Below are positions 1-13,381 of a DNA stretch of 64,000 bases, piece after piece. The stretch is from Bigelowiella natans CCMP2755. Its lineage: Eukaryota > Cercozoa > Chlorarachniophyceae. The position numbers and the translations under genes are program-made. Position 1 is the stretch's first letter, and every line of letters begins with the position of its first letter. Location: positions 1 through 64,000 of the forward strand of contig ADNK01000421.1 of the NCBI GenBank assembly GCA_000320545.1. The letters are read 5' to 3'. The notes under the pieces were generated by a model, which did not search any database, was not told the origin of the DNA, and saw only the letters and a program-made list of their open reading frames with translations.

Positions 1-233
1 TATTACCAGTCACATATTATCGTAAAATACCGCCCCATACATATATTAGATGCAAGAAAGTAGAGTTGTAGACGAGGCTTGTCGTTACTTGCACACAACA
101 GTCTGACTCCTCGTGAGATGATGCTGCTATTATGTGGAATAAGCATTACTTTGTGACATCTGCTTCGAGGATCAGGTCGCTGGGTCCGAGGTATTGAAGC
201 AAAGAAGAAGCCGCCCCCCCCCCCCACCAATAC

Positions 234-280
<47 letters not shown>

Positions 281-510
281 TGCTGATTAGGCGAGGCAGC
301 TTCTTCTTTGCTTCAATACCTCGGACCCAGCGACCTGATCCTCGAAGCAGATGTCACAAAGTAATGCTTATTCCACATAATAGCAGCATCATCTCACGAG
401 GAGTCAGACTGTTGTGTGGAAGTAACGACAAGCATAGTCACCAATATACTTTCCTGCATCTAATATAAGTATTGGGCGGATATTTTAACGATAATATGTG
501 ACTGGTAATA
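1..510. repeat. Inverted repeat with a (TA)n centre, left arm cut by the window edge
   Basis: Bases 1 to about 213 are the reverse complement of about 297 to 510, with scattered mismatches: for example tattaccagt at 1-10 against actggtaata at 501-510, and the stretch around 106-200 against 315-410 is almost identical. The centre holds a C-run and a (TA)n run at about 236-276. Reading frames in both arms give matching peptides only because the arms match; I see no gene. The arm divergence, strongest near the outer ends, argues against a simple fold-back sequencing artefact. The left arm may continue beyond the window. Confidence 0.9.
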
Positions 511-524
511 ACCAACGACCACAG

Positions 525-1217
525 ACCTTCCACACTCTACCCGGCACTAGAGGACTCAGACTTCATAATCTTCGCTGCCGGAGCCGGCGTCTCATCGTCA
601 ACCTCATCGTCCGATAGCATGCGAGGTGTTTCAGAGGGGGAGAAGGAGGAAAAGCCTTCTTCTCCATTAAATGCGCTGTTTAATGCGGGCAGTGCGGAGA
701 GGATCCCAGAGATTTTGCTGGAAACACCATCTAAGGTGTAGGAGACGTAGCAGTAGTAGTATCGAGATTATTAACTTGAAAACTCATCCAATCCACCCCC
801 CCCCCCATATCTGAACACGGTCGTTTGTGGTAGTGTGGGTAGTTGTATAGTAATATAAGTAACGGGGCATTCCTGAATACTACGTCGATTTGATCATGGT
901 TTCAACTGTGTTGTGCAGCTCATCGATGCTGTCGCATTTGGGGGATTTGAGAAAATTGACAATAGAGGTCGTTCTTGAGCACCTTACCACATATCATTTT
1001 CAATGTAAAGATGCAGACTAGCAGCAGCAGGAGCAGGAGGAGGAGCCGCTGTCGTGTGCTGATGTTGAGAGGATATTGTTCGTTGTGTACTCTGCTGTGT
1101 ACATAGGTGTGGCCAATGTAGCAGCTATTGCTTCAGGTAGTGAGATAGATAGAAATGTTGTTTATGTTCCCGCTGGCGTTAAACAGTATTGCATCACATA
1201 CAGAAAATCATATAACA

Positions 1218-1248
<31 letters not shown>

Positions 1249-1432
1249 TCACACATTAGAAATCCTATTTATTATCATTACCATGTTGCTCTTGTGTAAG
1301 GAAATAATAAAGTATCACCGACTCGTTCTCAGGCATCTCCAGCGTTAAGCGAATAGTGCTGATTTCGTCTTTAGGTGTCACCAGATTTCCAATTGTTCAG
1401 GTACTACTGCGTTGCTATCTACGATGTCGGTA

Positions 1433-1468
<36 letters not shown>

Positions 1469-1702
1469 TTGATGACCATCAAGCCAAAGGAAACACACTC
1501 GTGGTAATCTTGTTGGAAAAGCCAGCAGTGTATTTTGCCCAAGCCTGTTGGCTGGATTCGCAGCAGTTTGAGAGAAGATTGGTTCTTCACGCCGATGATG
1601 AGTTTGCTGTTGTCCTCCTTTCACTGGTTTTTACACGGAATTTTAAAGTACAGATGATGATTATAACAGCGTGCAATGATACAATTCCTCCTTGTTGGTT
1701 GG

Positions 1703-1738
<36 letters not shown>

Positions 1739-2094
1739 ATGAAATGTACGCAGCTGGCAACGTTGGCAGGGGATGTTCTCTCACAGAAAAGAAAAGGCGA
1801 AGAGGTGGGAGAGTTATACCGCAGTGGTCGTAGAAGTTCTTGCCTCATGATGAGCAGTAGCATTAACAACAGAAACAGTTGAGCTACGTATGTCCCTTTT
1901 TCTTTTCATATGTTTTTGCCGGTGTGCTATCATCCCCATCATTACCACCGTCATCATCATCATCGTCATTACAATCATCTTCATCCTCATCAGTATTATC
2001 CTCATCACCTTCATCATCATCAGGCCTTAGCTTCGAGTGGAGTCAGGTATACTGTTATTCGCCCCGGCGGTCTCACATCCAAAGGAACCGGTGC

Positions 2095-2126
<32 letters not shown>

Positions 2127-3045
2127 CGATGATGACGATGATGATGATGATGAGGATGATGACGATTTCAGTCGAGCCTCTCCAAATCTGATCAGTGTTT
2201 GAATGGAATTTCACAAACATGGATACATACCTGTTGTTGTGGCTTCATAGGTCAAAAGCTACGGGTGTCGCAAGGGGATACCGATTTCGGGTATTATTAT
2301 AATACATCTAAATAACATAATAGTACATGTAAAAAGCTGGTCAAAACTGCAAACAGTCACGGCAACGACTGTGAGCACGGGTGCGTCTAACCGCGACGCC
2401 AAAAGTAGCTTTGCTTTCGTAACAAATTCGCATTGCGGTGTCCAATTCCTCCGTGCTTCTCCATCGAGCACACCACGTGTTTCTTCTGCATCACCACAAA
2501 GAACTGCTGCCATACGAAGAACAACTTAGGCTTGTTACTGCTCCTGTGTTTACACATGATTGCAATGGCATGATGATAGTGGTGATGGCGATGGCATGTG
2601 TTGCGTGCCTACCACACAACGAAGATACGGTTGCTTTGATTATTCAGGTCTATCTCACGATCGGACGTGGCACGTGCGTGTTTGGAGGTAGCAGCTCGCA
2701 CCTATTTATGGCAAACATAACCCGAGAATCAAATCACATTCTCGAGCAAAAACGATACACTATTTGCTTGGAAGGATCATAAGAACGTCATCAATGCTCG
2801 TTTTGCTCGTTTTTGTATACAAACAAACAAGCAACAAATTGGCCGTTGTGATGGCGAGATCAAACGCGCCGTGATTGTTATATGTGCTCTTCCAGGTAAT
2901 ATCTAGGCCGGAGGCGGCATTAGACAGCACGTTTGAAATTGTTGGAGATGCGTCTGGATTATCGAAGGAAGAATGGGCCTCGGTAGACATCTTCGGCTAA
3001 TTTCTAAAAAATCTTTACAGTTGTGCATGTATACATATGTACATA

Positions 3046-3104
<59 letters not shown>

Positions 3105-3357
3105 TTGCTCTCAACTTCATGTTCTCTAGGTACTTTCGAATGTAAAGGCAGATGTGGACGTCAAATCTCCTGTGGAAGAGGTTGTTGGCTATGTTGCTAC
3201 TGCTGCTGCTGCTGCTGCTGGAGAACATTCGCATATTTATCATTTAGCAGTTGATCCTGATACGCCACACGTGCAGGTATTCGGATTCAACCCTTTCGAC
3301 CCGAAGTCGGTGTTGGACGGCTTTACGTCAATCGTAAACGACGCCTCCAAGAAATGA
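525..3357 (+). CDS. Atypical SDR / NAD(P)-binding Rossmann protein (5' end not resolved)
   Basis: Multi-exon gene. Supported exons: about 525-735 (acceptor ccacag, donor AAG|gtgtag), about 919-967, about 1374-1426, about 1526-1630, about 2024-2088, 2896-2982 and 3130-3357. The last two join in phase 0 and end at TGA. The diagnostic motif is YTVIRPGGL in the 2024 exon, which in the NmrA/TIC62-like atypical SDR family is the active-site Tyr region followed by the conserved R-P-G-G loop. The 2896 exon (AALDSTFEIVGD) fits the usual C-terminal strand. The first exon (SDFIIFAAGAG) resembles the end of the nucleotide-binding half. The glycine-rich N-terminal GxxGxxG is not in the window or not found, so the start may lie upstream. 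Introns hold (TA)n, (GAT)n, (GT)n and (AAC)n runs. Expected role: NAD(P)H-binding oxidoreductase or redox-sensing protein; substrate unknown. Middle exon borders are uncertain. Confidence 0.6.
1206..1248. repeat. (TA)n microsatellite in SDR intron
   Basis: Uninterrupted TA dinucleotides. Further intronic runs in the same gene are (GAT)n near 1434-1467, (GT)n near 1706-1735, (AAC)n near 2095-2126 and (TA)n near 3050-3088 followed by (GT)n. Confidence 0.9.
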
Positions 3358-4015
3358 TTATATAGCTGTTTCTTTCTTCACAGCTTATGTCACGTATGGT
3401 GTACATGGCAAGGTACCGGCTGCAGTGATGGTGTGTATGCATGCTTCTCTGGCAGTTACGGATATAAGGCGCACCGATTTGCTACAAAAGAAACTATTAG
3501 CCATTTGCCGCCCACGATTTACGAATACTAAAAAAAACTCTATTCAATGAACGTGCTTGAAGTCCTCGCAAATCATCATGATGATCAATCGTCGCGCACG
3601 TACTGAGACACAGCTAGACAGGCTAGCAGCCTATGCAACGTAGTGGTCATGGCACATGCCTTTGTGTCATAAATATGTGCTGTAATAACTGCTGATATGC
3701 TATATCTACAAGGGCACGTATTGCAGCTTTGCACAACTATACATTAGGATGACAATTGCAAAAAATATATTGTGATATTCTTTAGTCATGATGATTGAAA
3801 AAAAATGATATATTTACTGCATCCGTCTTATTAGTCACGCGTCTCATATAGGCGCATATCACCGTTGTGGCGTTGGCAACATAAACATGCAGATGTGCAT
3901 GCACCCGGCGCACAAACAGCTATATATCGACAACATATGGCACTCGTATCTACTCAAAGAGAAGCAGCCACGAAGCTACAAAATGTAATAAGCACGGGAA
4001 TACATTATTACACGA
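3358..4015. other. Convergent intergenic interval with weak CTAG/TGCATGC tract
   Basis: Lies between the 3' end of the SDR gene and the 3' end of the TTLL gene. No convincing exon seen. The part 3600-3960 carries gctagacaggctagcagcc and several gcatgc and atgtgcatgcac words, the weaker form of the palindrome-rich tracts described elsewhere in this window. Confidence 0.6.
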
Positions 4016-5585
4016 TCATTCATTGACCGCTCTTAAGCTGTCACTGCAGCTCGGGCTGAACAAGCCAAAGTGCGTCTCTCCGCATGCTGCTGCACCGTGG
4101 TGATCACCGCCATCGTTCCTGTTGGTAGTAGATTCAGAATCTGCCCTCCCCCCCCCCCGGGAATCAATCGATGGGATGTACAATATTGGCTGGAGCTGAC
4201 CGAGGTCGAAACTGAGGTTATCATTACGTGCAATCTTATGATTCTGTAACACACTCAAGAACCCAATCATGCACGCAACCCATCTATATACGTGAAACCA
4301 ATTGTGCGCGAAAAGCTTCATTGGCGACGCAGACAAACACCTGCAACGGTGATACTACACTACTACTACTGCTGCTGCTGCTTCTACTATTCTCGGTGCA
4401 AACACGATACGACTCTGCTACTGCATGATATCACATACTCTTTCAATTCCTCAAATCCGCCTGATGACTGAAACATCTCTTCCAGTGCCATCACCTGTGA
4501 GCGAGCACCACGTATGACAAATGATCAAACACGTGTAATGTCACAAACAAGCATGAGGCAGAAATAAGCAACACGCTCTTGCGGGAGGGACCTGATGCAG
4601 CATTGACCGTTGAAGTCGGCCCTTTGCCTGCATCATGTTGTTTTTTGAATTTTAGTCCTTTCACATAACGATGGGCGAGTACATAAAGTTTGGTTATCAT
4701 TGTTACACCTCCGTAGTTCCTTGGAAAGCAGGGCTTCGATTGGCCTTAATGCGTGATTATGATTATGCAAGCAGCATTACACTTGTTTTTGTCTTGATCG
4801 TGATCATTTCCATAAAACAAATGGCGGTGGTAATATTCAAGACTCTCCGTTATTTGTATGTCTTGGAATGAGCCAACACCGCAGCACAAAATGGCGCTAC
4901 ACGCATCTTGTTGGATGGTCGCAGTGATGATCATATATGATGATGATGATGATGATGACGATGATGATGCAGCTGCTTGCGTGCTCATGTAAATCGATAA
5001 AGCTGCTATTATTATTATCATTATTATTATTACTATTATTATTATTAATATCTTACTTTTATTAATTTATCGTTACAGTACTACCTCGATGAACCATATC
5101 TTCATGTTACTGTCAATCATAAAGTCACATCCAAAGACACCTGCAAAGCAGCAGCAGCAGCAGGATGATCATGAGGATACCAACCCCAAATTCAATCAAT
5201 CTGCACGATGAACATGGAATACGATAACAGAAGAGCTGCACCATTTTGTCTACTTTACACACCGACGGATAGAAATGAGAGTTATGTACCAAATAGACCA
5301 CGTCGCTTGATCATCTTGGGATGCACAGCCTTTGCAAACACAATCACACACACACATACACCCAACACAGCAGGTAAATCTCAAAGCACATTCGAATATT
5401 AAAGTTTATAATGAGCAGCAGCATCCCTGAAAACTGTTGTTAGTAAGATGGATGGTTTTCGTCTGGATGCCCTTATTTGCATAAGTGTCTTTCAGAAATG
5501 AAACCATTAATGTGTTCTTCGGTGCAGTGAAGAAAGTGTCTTATGTGAAGTTCCAAAGCACGATTATGACATCTCATTTATCAAT

Positions 5586-5619
<34 letters not shown>

Positions 5620-6658
5620 CTTCAATATATGAACCATTGTCCTTTTTATACTGGGCTCGAGGTGGTTACGTACCTGCAGAAGAAGACATTGAAAACAAGC
5701 AGATAATAGCAATACATATTGATCATAGATCATTAATTGGAGAAGGGTGATGCTCAGCCATTCAAACGTTATTGAGGAAAAACTAGCTCGTGTGACTTGG
5801 AAGTAGCAATACCCAGTTTGGATCATCAATAAAGCCCTCTTCCAGCATCGATTCCTGCCGTGTTTGGTGTGAATCATTCTCTCTTGACGGCGTATCAATT
5901 TTAATCAGCACGACGGATTTGTTTATCACTGCTTTTTCTGTGGTGTGTGTGTGTGTGTGTGTGTTGCGTGGATTTGTGTTGGGAGGAAAATCAATCATTC
6001 TCTCTGCGTTGTTCTTATATCCAGCAGGTAAACACACCTGCAATTGCTCAAAAGATCGCATCTGGAATTTTGCCAGCTCTGTATTGTTCTTGAAGATATT
6101 AAACAGCAAAATTTTCACAAGTAAACACTACATTTCTTCTTCTTCTTCTTCTTCTTCTTCTTGTTGTTGTTGTTGATAGTATCCCCCCCCCTCCCCTCCT
6201 CAAACAGAAGTTCCCTTACTACCTTAAACTTGGCCTTGGCGAGTGCGGTGTTGGTTATGTGCGAAGATCGATGGGGATCCAAAGCATCATATTTGCTTAA
6301 CGACACCTAATAATTGATTTCGTACGAATCACTGATTGATGATGATAGCGATGATGAGGACGAAGTGATAGAGGGGGGGAGAGAGAGAAGAAACAAAAGT
6401 TACTACTAGTACCCTGAGAAATCCTGGATGATAAAAGGCCAAAAATGGGGAGGTAGAGGCTACGATCATATACCTAAAATATCGTGTTTTGTCATGACCA
6501 TGATCATCACCATCGACTACTACTCCACAAAGATACCAATCATCATAAAACACACACTGCTTTCAACGCTGTGATGGTATTACACTCTCAGGTCAAATTT
6601 ATGGCCGCCATCAATTGTCAGGGGATTCGGCATGAAACGCTGTATCAACACCTGATAA

Positions 6659-6707
<49 letters not shown>

Positions 6708-8580
6708 TCGTGAAGGAGGAAAGGGGCAGTTTGAGAGGTGCTGAAGTTATGAAAAGAGCTGTGCAATGTCGTCTTTTAGATTTGTACATGTGGGAGGATT
6801 GGTTTCAGGTAGGTGTTTCTTGAAGGCCTTCGTATATACCTATTGTTTTTAAGATTATTATTATTATTATTACTATTACTATTATTATTTTATTGTTGCT
6901 GTCGATGAACAATAGTGAGGATGGCAAATGAAGATCGTATGATCCTTAAATGGCGATGATTGGCGTGATGATGATAATAATCACAATGCCAGCGCTGTGC
7001 ATAATGAGGGAGAAAAACGTTATCTGGTTTCAAAGCAAAGCTTTTATGTGCTGTTCAGCAATGTAAATCTACTCTCATCATCATCATCATCATCATCATT
7101 ATCATTATCAATATCGTTATTAGCATCAGTTCTGCTCGTTATCATCGTTCTGTTACATTCCGTGCCGCAGGTCAGCCGACACCTGAGCACACCCGAAACA
7201 ACAACAACAACAACAATAACAACAACAACGAGAAATCACTAAACAAAGGGAGGACTGGTTTCATCATCATCCTCATCTTAATAATCATCCTCATCTTCAT
7301 CGTCATCATCATCATCATCATCATCGTCCATTGTACCGACCGTATCGAAGGTCTCAGGCCCCGTATCAACATGCATCAGTACCCCTGACAACACACAAAC
7401 ACGCCAACAAGCACACACCAATACCTCACAGATGACCGACTTTTGCGCTCGCAATATTTCATATAAACTCACATCATCACTACAATAACAACTAAAGCAC
7501 TATCTTATAAACCGACGGCGCAAATGATGAGTCATTCATCACCAGTAGAAGTGAAGGCGTTGCAGGTCCTTGCTCTGTCGCACTCCTCCATCATTCTGAT
7601 GATAGCAATTAGGAAAGTAGTGATAGTAAAGGGCACATGGCAAGGGGGGTTGGTGTTGGTCTCTCTCTTCCTACTGGGTGAGAGTTCTATTCTTCAAGCG
7701 TATTTCCTTGATCGGAGTCGCTCTTGTTGGCATCACCCCGGGGAAAAACCTGCATGTGTTGTTCATGATAGATTTGGTGTTTACCACGACGATGATGACG
7801 ACGATGATGGTGAGTATCAAAGTGCACGAAGATTGATGGTTGCGGATGATATCATGGCTATTCTCTACCATCCTCATCATCGTCATCATCATCATCATTA
7901 TCATCATCATGTGATATATCGATGAGCTTTGATATGGTATACACGCATTCAGCAGAAAGAGTGGGGTGTTGTTGGTGCTGCCAAGGATTTAATGAATATT
8001 CCGAACAACAAACACACACACACAAACACACTATCACTCAAGCTCACTTTCTACGTCTTTTCTCTCTCTCACTCTCTCTGTTTCTCACTGATAGTGATGA
8101 CGTATCAAAGGTTTGCTACAAGCGCGTCCTCCTATATGAAAAAGATGCATACATTACAACTCAGCAGTATTTCGAGAGATTCTGGAGAGAACTACGGCAT
8201 CGATGACGTGTTGATCTATCCTCCCCTACCACCCTCCCCTTTCTCCCAGCAAAACTTACCTTCAAAAATGTGCGATAGAACCTCCATGTCACTACACCGG
8301 GAGATACATCGGAACGAGGGAGAGGGGAGGGGGGAGGGGGGGTGAAGAAAGATGGATGTAGATATGAATTTGGAAACCGAATTGGGAAATTAGGCGGGTA
8401 TGGTGACGACTTCCGTCCTGCGACATTCGTTGAGCACGCAAGCATCAGTCATCAGAGATATAACCCTCAAAGCCAGGAAAATTTGAAAATGTGTTGGTAC
8501 TATCTATCATACTGCGTGATTTGATGACCACCTTAAAGAATATAACATCAATGCTTTCCCTGAGGCCACACATCAAGACA

Positions 8581-8619
<39 letters not shown>

Positions 8620-9139
8620 AAAAGACTACTCAACAACGCATTGAATGAGCAAACTCAGGGGTGGAAGAGGTTGATGAAGAGGTGCGGCTTGTATCATCCA
8701 TCGATTTTTTTGGGTACAGTTGTGAAAGACGAAGATGATGTTTTTATTATCAAATACATCTCATAATTCTTTGAAGCAGTACCGTTATGCCTTGTTGCGT
8801 GTTTGCTGATATACGCGATTTGGCTGCCGTCTGATAAGCTACGGCTACTTCCCCAAGTCTTGAGGTCGTCTCGGAACAGTGCCTATTTCGAGACGTGTGG
8901 TGATAATGATAATGATGAGGATGGTGAGGATGATGATGGTGATGGCGATGAAGGTGGAAATCGTGATACTGTCCTAAGATATTATATCAAATTCAATTTT
9001 TGTCCCCCGCCCCCCGTTTGCCCCCGTATTGGTAAAAATCATTGCTACTTGACAATCCTCCGGTTTAGAAATCAGGAACGTTTTGGGTTGCAGACTGTGA
9101 AAACAACATTTAAGCATATGAGCGCGTGAGAGTGAGAGT

Positions 9140-9181
<42 letters not shown>

Positions 9182-9446
9182 CAATGAAGTGGGGAAGAAG
9201 GACAGCCCCCCCCTCTTCATTTTCGTTGTACTATAGCATCATAAATAAAACAAACCCGTGAGGAGGAAAACAATGGTCACCATCTTGGTTGCTTTGGAAG
9301 TCGTCTTTGCCACCCTGCTGCTGCTGCTGCTGCTGTGTTGGTGTGATAGCATCGAGCCTTTCTTGATATTCTCTTAACGCAACGACTAGTTTATCCTACA
9401 TGAAGAAGAAGAAAGGAGGAATTTGATGAAGAAGAAAGTTGTGTAC

Positions 9447-9512
<66 letters not shown>

Positions 9513-9900
9513 AAAACATAAATAATACATTGGCTACAGTGTTACCTTGACTCCGATATGTTCTTCTCCAGGAATATGATTAAACAGTTGGCCTGGGTTA
9601 GAGGGAGGGGAAGGGGTGAAGAAGGTTACAGCACCATGCGTGCATGTTTGTAGAAGGACTTCTTCTGATCTTGTAGCGAACATAAGCATACGCGCCAGTA
9701 CGGCAACAAGAACACGAACAACAACTAGTATTTACTTTCTGCTGCTACTACTGCTTGGTAATGCATGCTGCCTACCTTCACAAGGAAATCCTGGTATTCC
9801 ATACCTGCAAAGTAGTGCAGCACCGCACGACGAGGATGATGACAAAGAGCAACGGATTATGATGATTTCATGATTTGATGATCAGAGTCAAAAACATCTA

Positions 9901-9935
<35 letters not shown>

Positions 9936-10676
9936 CCCCCCCCCCCCTTCCCCTGCCTTGAATTCTCGAAAATTAAATTGAAATGAATACGCGTGTGCAC
10001 TACTAACCCATATCGAAGGTGACTCGACGTAGATTTGAGGAGGAATAAGGTGACATTCGTGTGTGGGATGGGGGGGGGGTAGAACGCAGATCCGTTGTTA
10101 TAGTGAAGTCTTTCCTAAAGGTGTAAGATCTTATCAGGGCACCATATTCATTGAGTGTGCATTTGCGGAGATGTTGAAACGAAACAATACTTTATCGTTC
10201 CGGGTGCGCGACACACATCATACACCGGCCGTCGCCTCGCAGGTTGTGCGACCGGAGCAAAGACGCACTGCGTTCTTGCAAATGTGTGTGAAAGTAAGTC
10301 GGCACAACTACCTGCTGCTGTGGATGCTCTGGCGAAGGAAGATAAAACGGGGAGATTCTGGTCGTATTTTCAAGGTAGAAACACGACAATATTAACAGCG
10401 GCAGCTGCTGTACCATCAGGAAAACATGTACATGAGCTTCTTCTTAAAAGCATAGACGGACAAGAAGAAGGTGCAGTAAGAGTAGTGCAGTACTAGGGAA
10501 AGCTCTGTTAATTCTCGTATTGTAACTAATGATAACTGCACGGTGGTATGTTTGTTTCATCTTCAACCATGTCTATTCGTTGTTTACGATTGTGATTGGG
10601 TGGTTTTATTCACTGAGACCTGTTCCCATGGACATTAGCATCGAAGTATCTACCAACCAGTGCGCGCGCGCACACA

Positions 10677-10707
<31 letters not shown>

Positions 10708-11913
10708 GCACGCACGCACACACACACGCACGCACACTGAGTAAGTCTTTTGCTTATGAATGATACTGTTATAATGAATCGGCCATTCATACTGTCTGGA
10801 TTTGAGAAGCTTCACGAACAGATTTCCTCGTTTATAGTCTGACCACATGACCAAGGGAATCTGCACAAAATACCATGATATATCACATCAAAAACGACAG
10901 GCAGCTCCGGGTGAAACCACCACCAAAGATTGAGAAGAAGTACCTCTCTCTCGAAATGCCTTCGATAGTTGCTTTGATACATTCTGCAAGAAGGCAAGGC
11001 AATCAAGTCCCATATCACATACATTATATATGCTCTACGAAAAGAAAGTACAACAGTACCAGAATCGGAAAGGATTCTCCTTCCCGACAACAACAACAAC
11101 AACAACAACAATAACGACTACTACTACCACTACTACCACTTCTGCTGCTACTACCTTACATGTTCGCAGTACCATCCCATGGTCGAGTTTATCTCTTGCA
11201 TATGCTGTCGTTGCTGTTGATGCTCTACTGAGGAAAAACGATGATGAAGTTGATGATTGTTAATACAATCTTGATGATGAAGTTGGTGACAACGATGATG
11301 GTGAGTATACGCTTTTATTCATGTCGTCGTTGTGAGTGCAAGATAGTAGCAATTCCTCAAAATATCTACCATATCATGTGTGTGTGTGTGTATATATATA
11401 TATTTATATATATTATATTTACCTTGAGCCTTCAATTCGAGTGAACGATGGTAGATGATCGATTCAACAACCTGAAGAAATATACAATATTTGTGACTGT
11501 TAGGTGAAATATGATAATCAGGATCTTGGCCGTTTCTGAGGCATGGCTGATTGTAGTGTTGTCGTCGTCGAAAAACTGCTATATTTCTCCATAATTCAGG
11601 GCGATTTCACTGTTAATGTTTGTGTGCAAACGTGGTGATAATGGGTGGTAGTACATGATCGAAGGTTGGACAAGACTCTTCTTTTCCTTCACTGACCGCC
11701 GTTGTTATTTTCAATTTCCTTCCGCGTGGAGGAGAAGATGGACCAGGAGAAAAAGAAGAGGATGGTGATGATGCCCTTTCTTCTCGTAGCTGTTGATTAT
11801 GAGCTGGCATGGCTGCTGCACGGTCACGAATCCAACCGAAGTCGCTTCTTTCCCTGTAATGCATTTTCGCTCAGATTGTGTATTAGATTAATTTACCATG
11901 GATATCATATAAA

Positions 11914-11956
<43 letters not shown>

Positions 11957-12598
11957 CATTTGATTCCTCCAGCATTCCTACCTATTGTAAGATGCTGAAT
12001 TGCCGTCATTGCCATTGCCGTTGTAGATCTCGCCATCCCTCTCGACAACTTCGCGATTCTCCCGGGCCATTTCGTTCCTAGAATAAGGATGATGGGGGTA
12101 GTGGTCTCTGGGAGGGTGTCTTTGGTCTTCACTGTATCTGCTTCTACTCTTTCGTTCGTCTTCAAAAAAGACTCTTTCGGAGCGGGATCTCCCTTGCCTG
12201 GACAACGCAAATCGATGATAAGAGTGATGGGTTGAGACGAAGATACGATGGTAGTGGTGGCGGGCTATTGAATACTATGGTTATAATAACAAGGAGGAGG
12301 AGAATGGGGAGGAGTCTGGAAAGGGAATAGTAAAACCTGTCTCAAAGGATAATAACATCTGTGTTCTGTTTCATAAGCTACTTACCCGTCGTGAGAAGGA
12401 ACGTGAGATTCCCTTGGGGAGCTGGCAATCTTCGTACGAATAACGTATGATTAGCATCAACGTGTGTCAGTCATGATGACAAACACCCAGATTACACAGC
12501 ATCACGGTAAATGAAAGAGACGAAAAAATCATTTTGATGTGATTAATAGAATACCATGGAGATTATGACGTAGTAGGTGAAGAATCCAACCGCACATA

Positions 12599-12677
<79 letters not shown>

Positions 12678-12968
12678 AGCAAATGTTCTTGATGTAACGA
12701 GCTGGGACCGTGGGTTTAAGTACCAATCCTACCGATGATATTCCGAACCTTCTCCTTCGAACCCCAAAATATACATGAATTCCATTGAGTAGTTGCTTAC
12801 GTCGCTAACCACCTTAGCGCACTGAAATAGGCACTTTCGTCTCCGATGTGGCGAGATCCTTAGATGCCATGGTTTTTTCTCCTTCCCTGGCCCGCCATCA
12901 CCCTCCCGTTTAGAAGAGAAAAGCCCGGAACGACGATGCTTTCCCCCTCCTCTCCATCCCTCCACCAT
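4016..12968 (-). CDS. Tubulin-tyrosine-ligase-like protein (TTLL), multi-exon
   Basis: TTLL enzymes ligate amino acids, often glutamate or glycine, to tubulin with an ATP-grasp fold. Phase-consistent 3' exons: 6651-6584 (LTIDGGHKFDLR, the family's DGxKFDLR), 6473-6413, 6306-6223 (SSHITNTALAK, the HLTN motif), 6088-6038, 5854-5813, 5673-5620; then, after an unfound exon, 5140-5085 (FGCDFMID), 4744-4709 (ANRSP, the E-x-N-x-SP motif), 4494-4435, 4340-4299, 4243-4016. Upstream phase-linked exons: 10860-10738, 10311-10226, 9804-9776, 9592-9546 (LFNHIPGEEHIGVKDKL, the NHFPG..KD motif) and 9395-9281 with a poly-Q run. An RS-rich N-terminal part lies in 12429-12386, 12197-11982, 11853-11655 and 11471-11423. 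The exon with the KPxxGxGI glycine loop was not located; 8417-8260, 7749-7675 and 7479-7425 are plausible. Start taken at 12968, uncertain. The N- and C-terminal halves could in principle be two genes. Confidence 0.7.
9138..9504. repeat. (AG)n and (GT)n(GA)n microsatellites in TTLL introns
   Basis: (AG)n at about 9138-9175 and a compound (GT)n then (GA)n at about 9447-9504 flank the poly-Q exon. Other runs in this gene: (TA)n 6661-6700, (TA)n 8584-8617, (CT)n plus a C-run 9899-9950 and (TA)n 11917-11952. Confidence 0.9.
10668..10738. repeat. (CA)n/(GT)n run that also supplies a splice donor
   Basis: On the minus strand the TTLL exon ends TTACTCA and the intron begins at once with gtgtgcgtgcg, so the microsatellite itself forms the donor site. 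Confidence 0.75.
12600..12676. repeat. Compound (GT)n(GA)n microsatellite
   Basis: About 40 bases of GT followed directly by about 35 bases of GA, inside the 5' part of the TTLL gene. Confidence 0.95.
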
Positions 12969-13381
12969 CTCAACCGAATCTCGTCTACGCAGAAGCCCGT
13001 ACCATCATCATCATCGTCGTCGTCGTGTCTGTGCCCCATTCCGCATCATCACAGGCAGGCAGGTTGTCAAGCCCATCATCGTTGCCATAGTCAGCCCTAA
13101 CTGTGCTGTGACGGACAACGTGGATTTGCTACGTGCGACAAGGAATAACGAGGAATATATCAAAAAATGCCCTGTTTTAGACATAATTTCCCAGATTTTC
13201 TGTAACAGGCAATGCTCCCAGTAATTCGTTAAGCGGCTTGCAGGAACAGTGATCACCTCATCATCCCGCCCTCTACCATTGGATAAAAGGATTCAGCGTG
13301 GGATTGATACTGCTGCTGGACTCTGCTACACGATTGAGGATACTAGCACTGCAACTGTTTTTCTTCCTTTTCGTCGTATAA
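12969..13381. promoter_or_regulatory. Divergent promoter interval between TTLL and the 13382 gene
   Basis: The two first exons point away from each other across about 410 bases. No CTAG tract is present. I could not assign a TATA box or initiator with confidence; the 5' UTRs must lie here. Confidence 0.45.

Noticed and set aside
1-468. Two similar 62-75 aa frames
   Set aside because: Identical only because they lie in the two arms of an inverted repeat; no start context or other support.
4920-5080. Possible CRISPR-like or satellite array from repeated short units
   Set aside because: Simple trinucleotide microsatellite without spacers; the same holds for all other short-unit arrays in the window.
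10155-10496. 113-residue plus-strand frame with plausible composition
   Set aside because: A minus-strand exon at 10311-10226 has good borders and joins its neighbours in phase on both sides, so the plus frame is its shadow.
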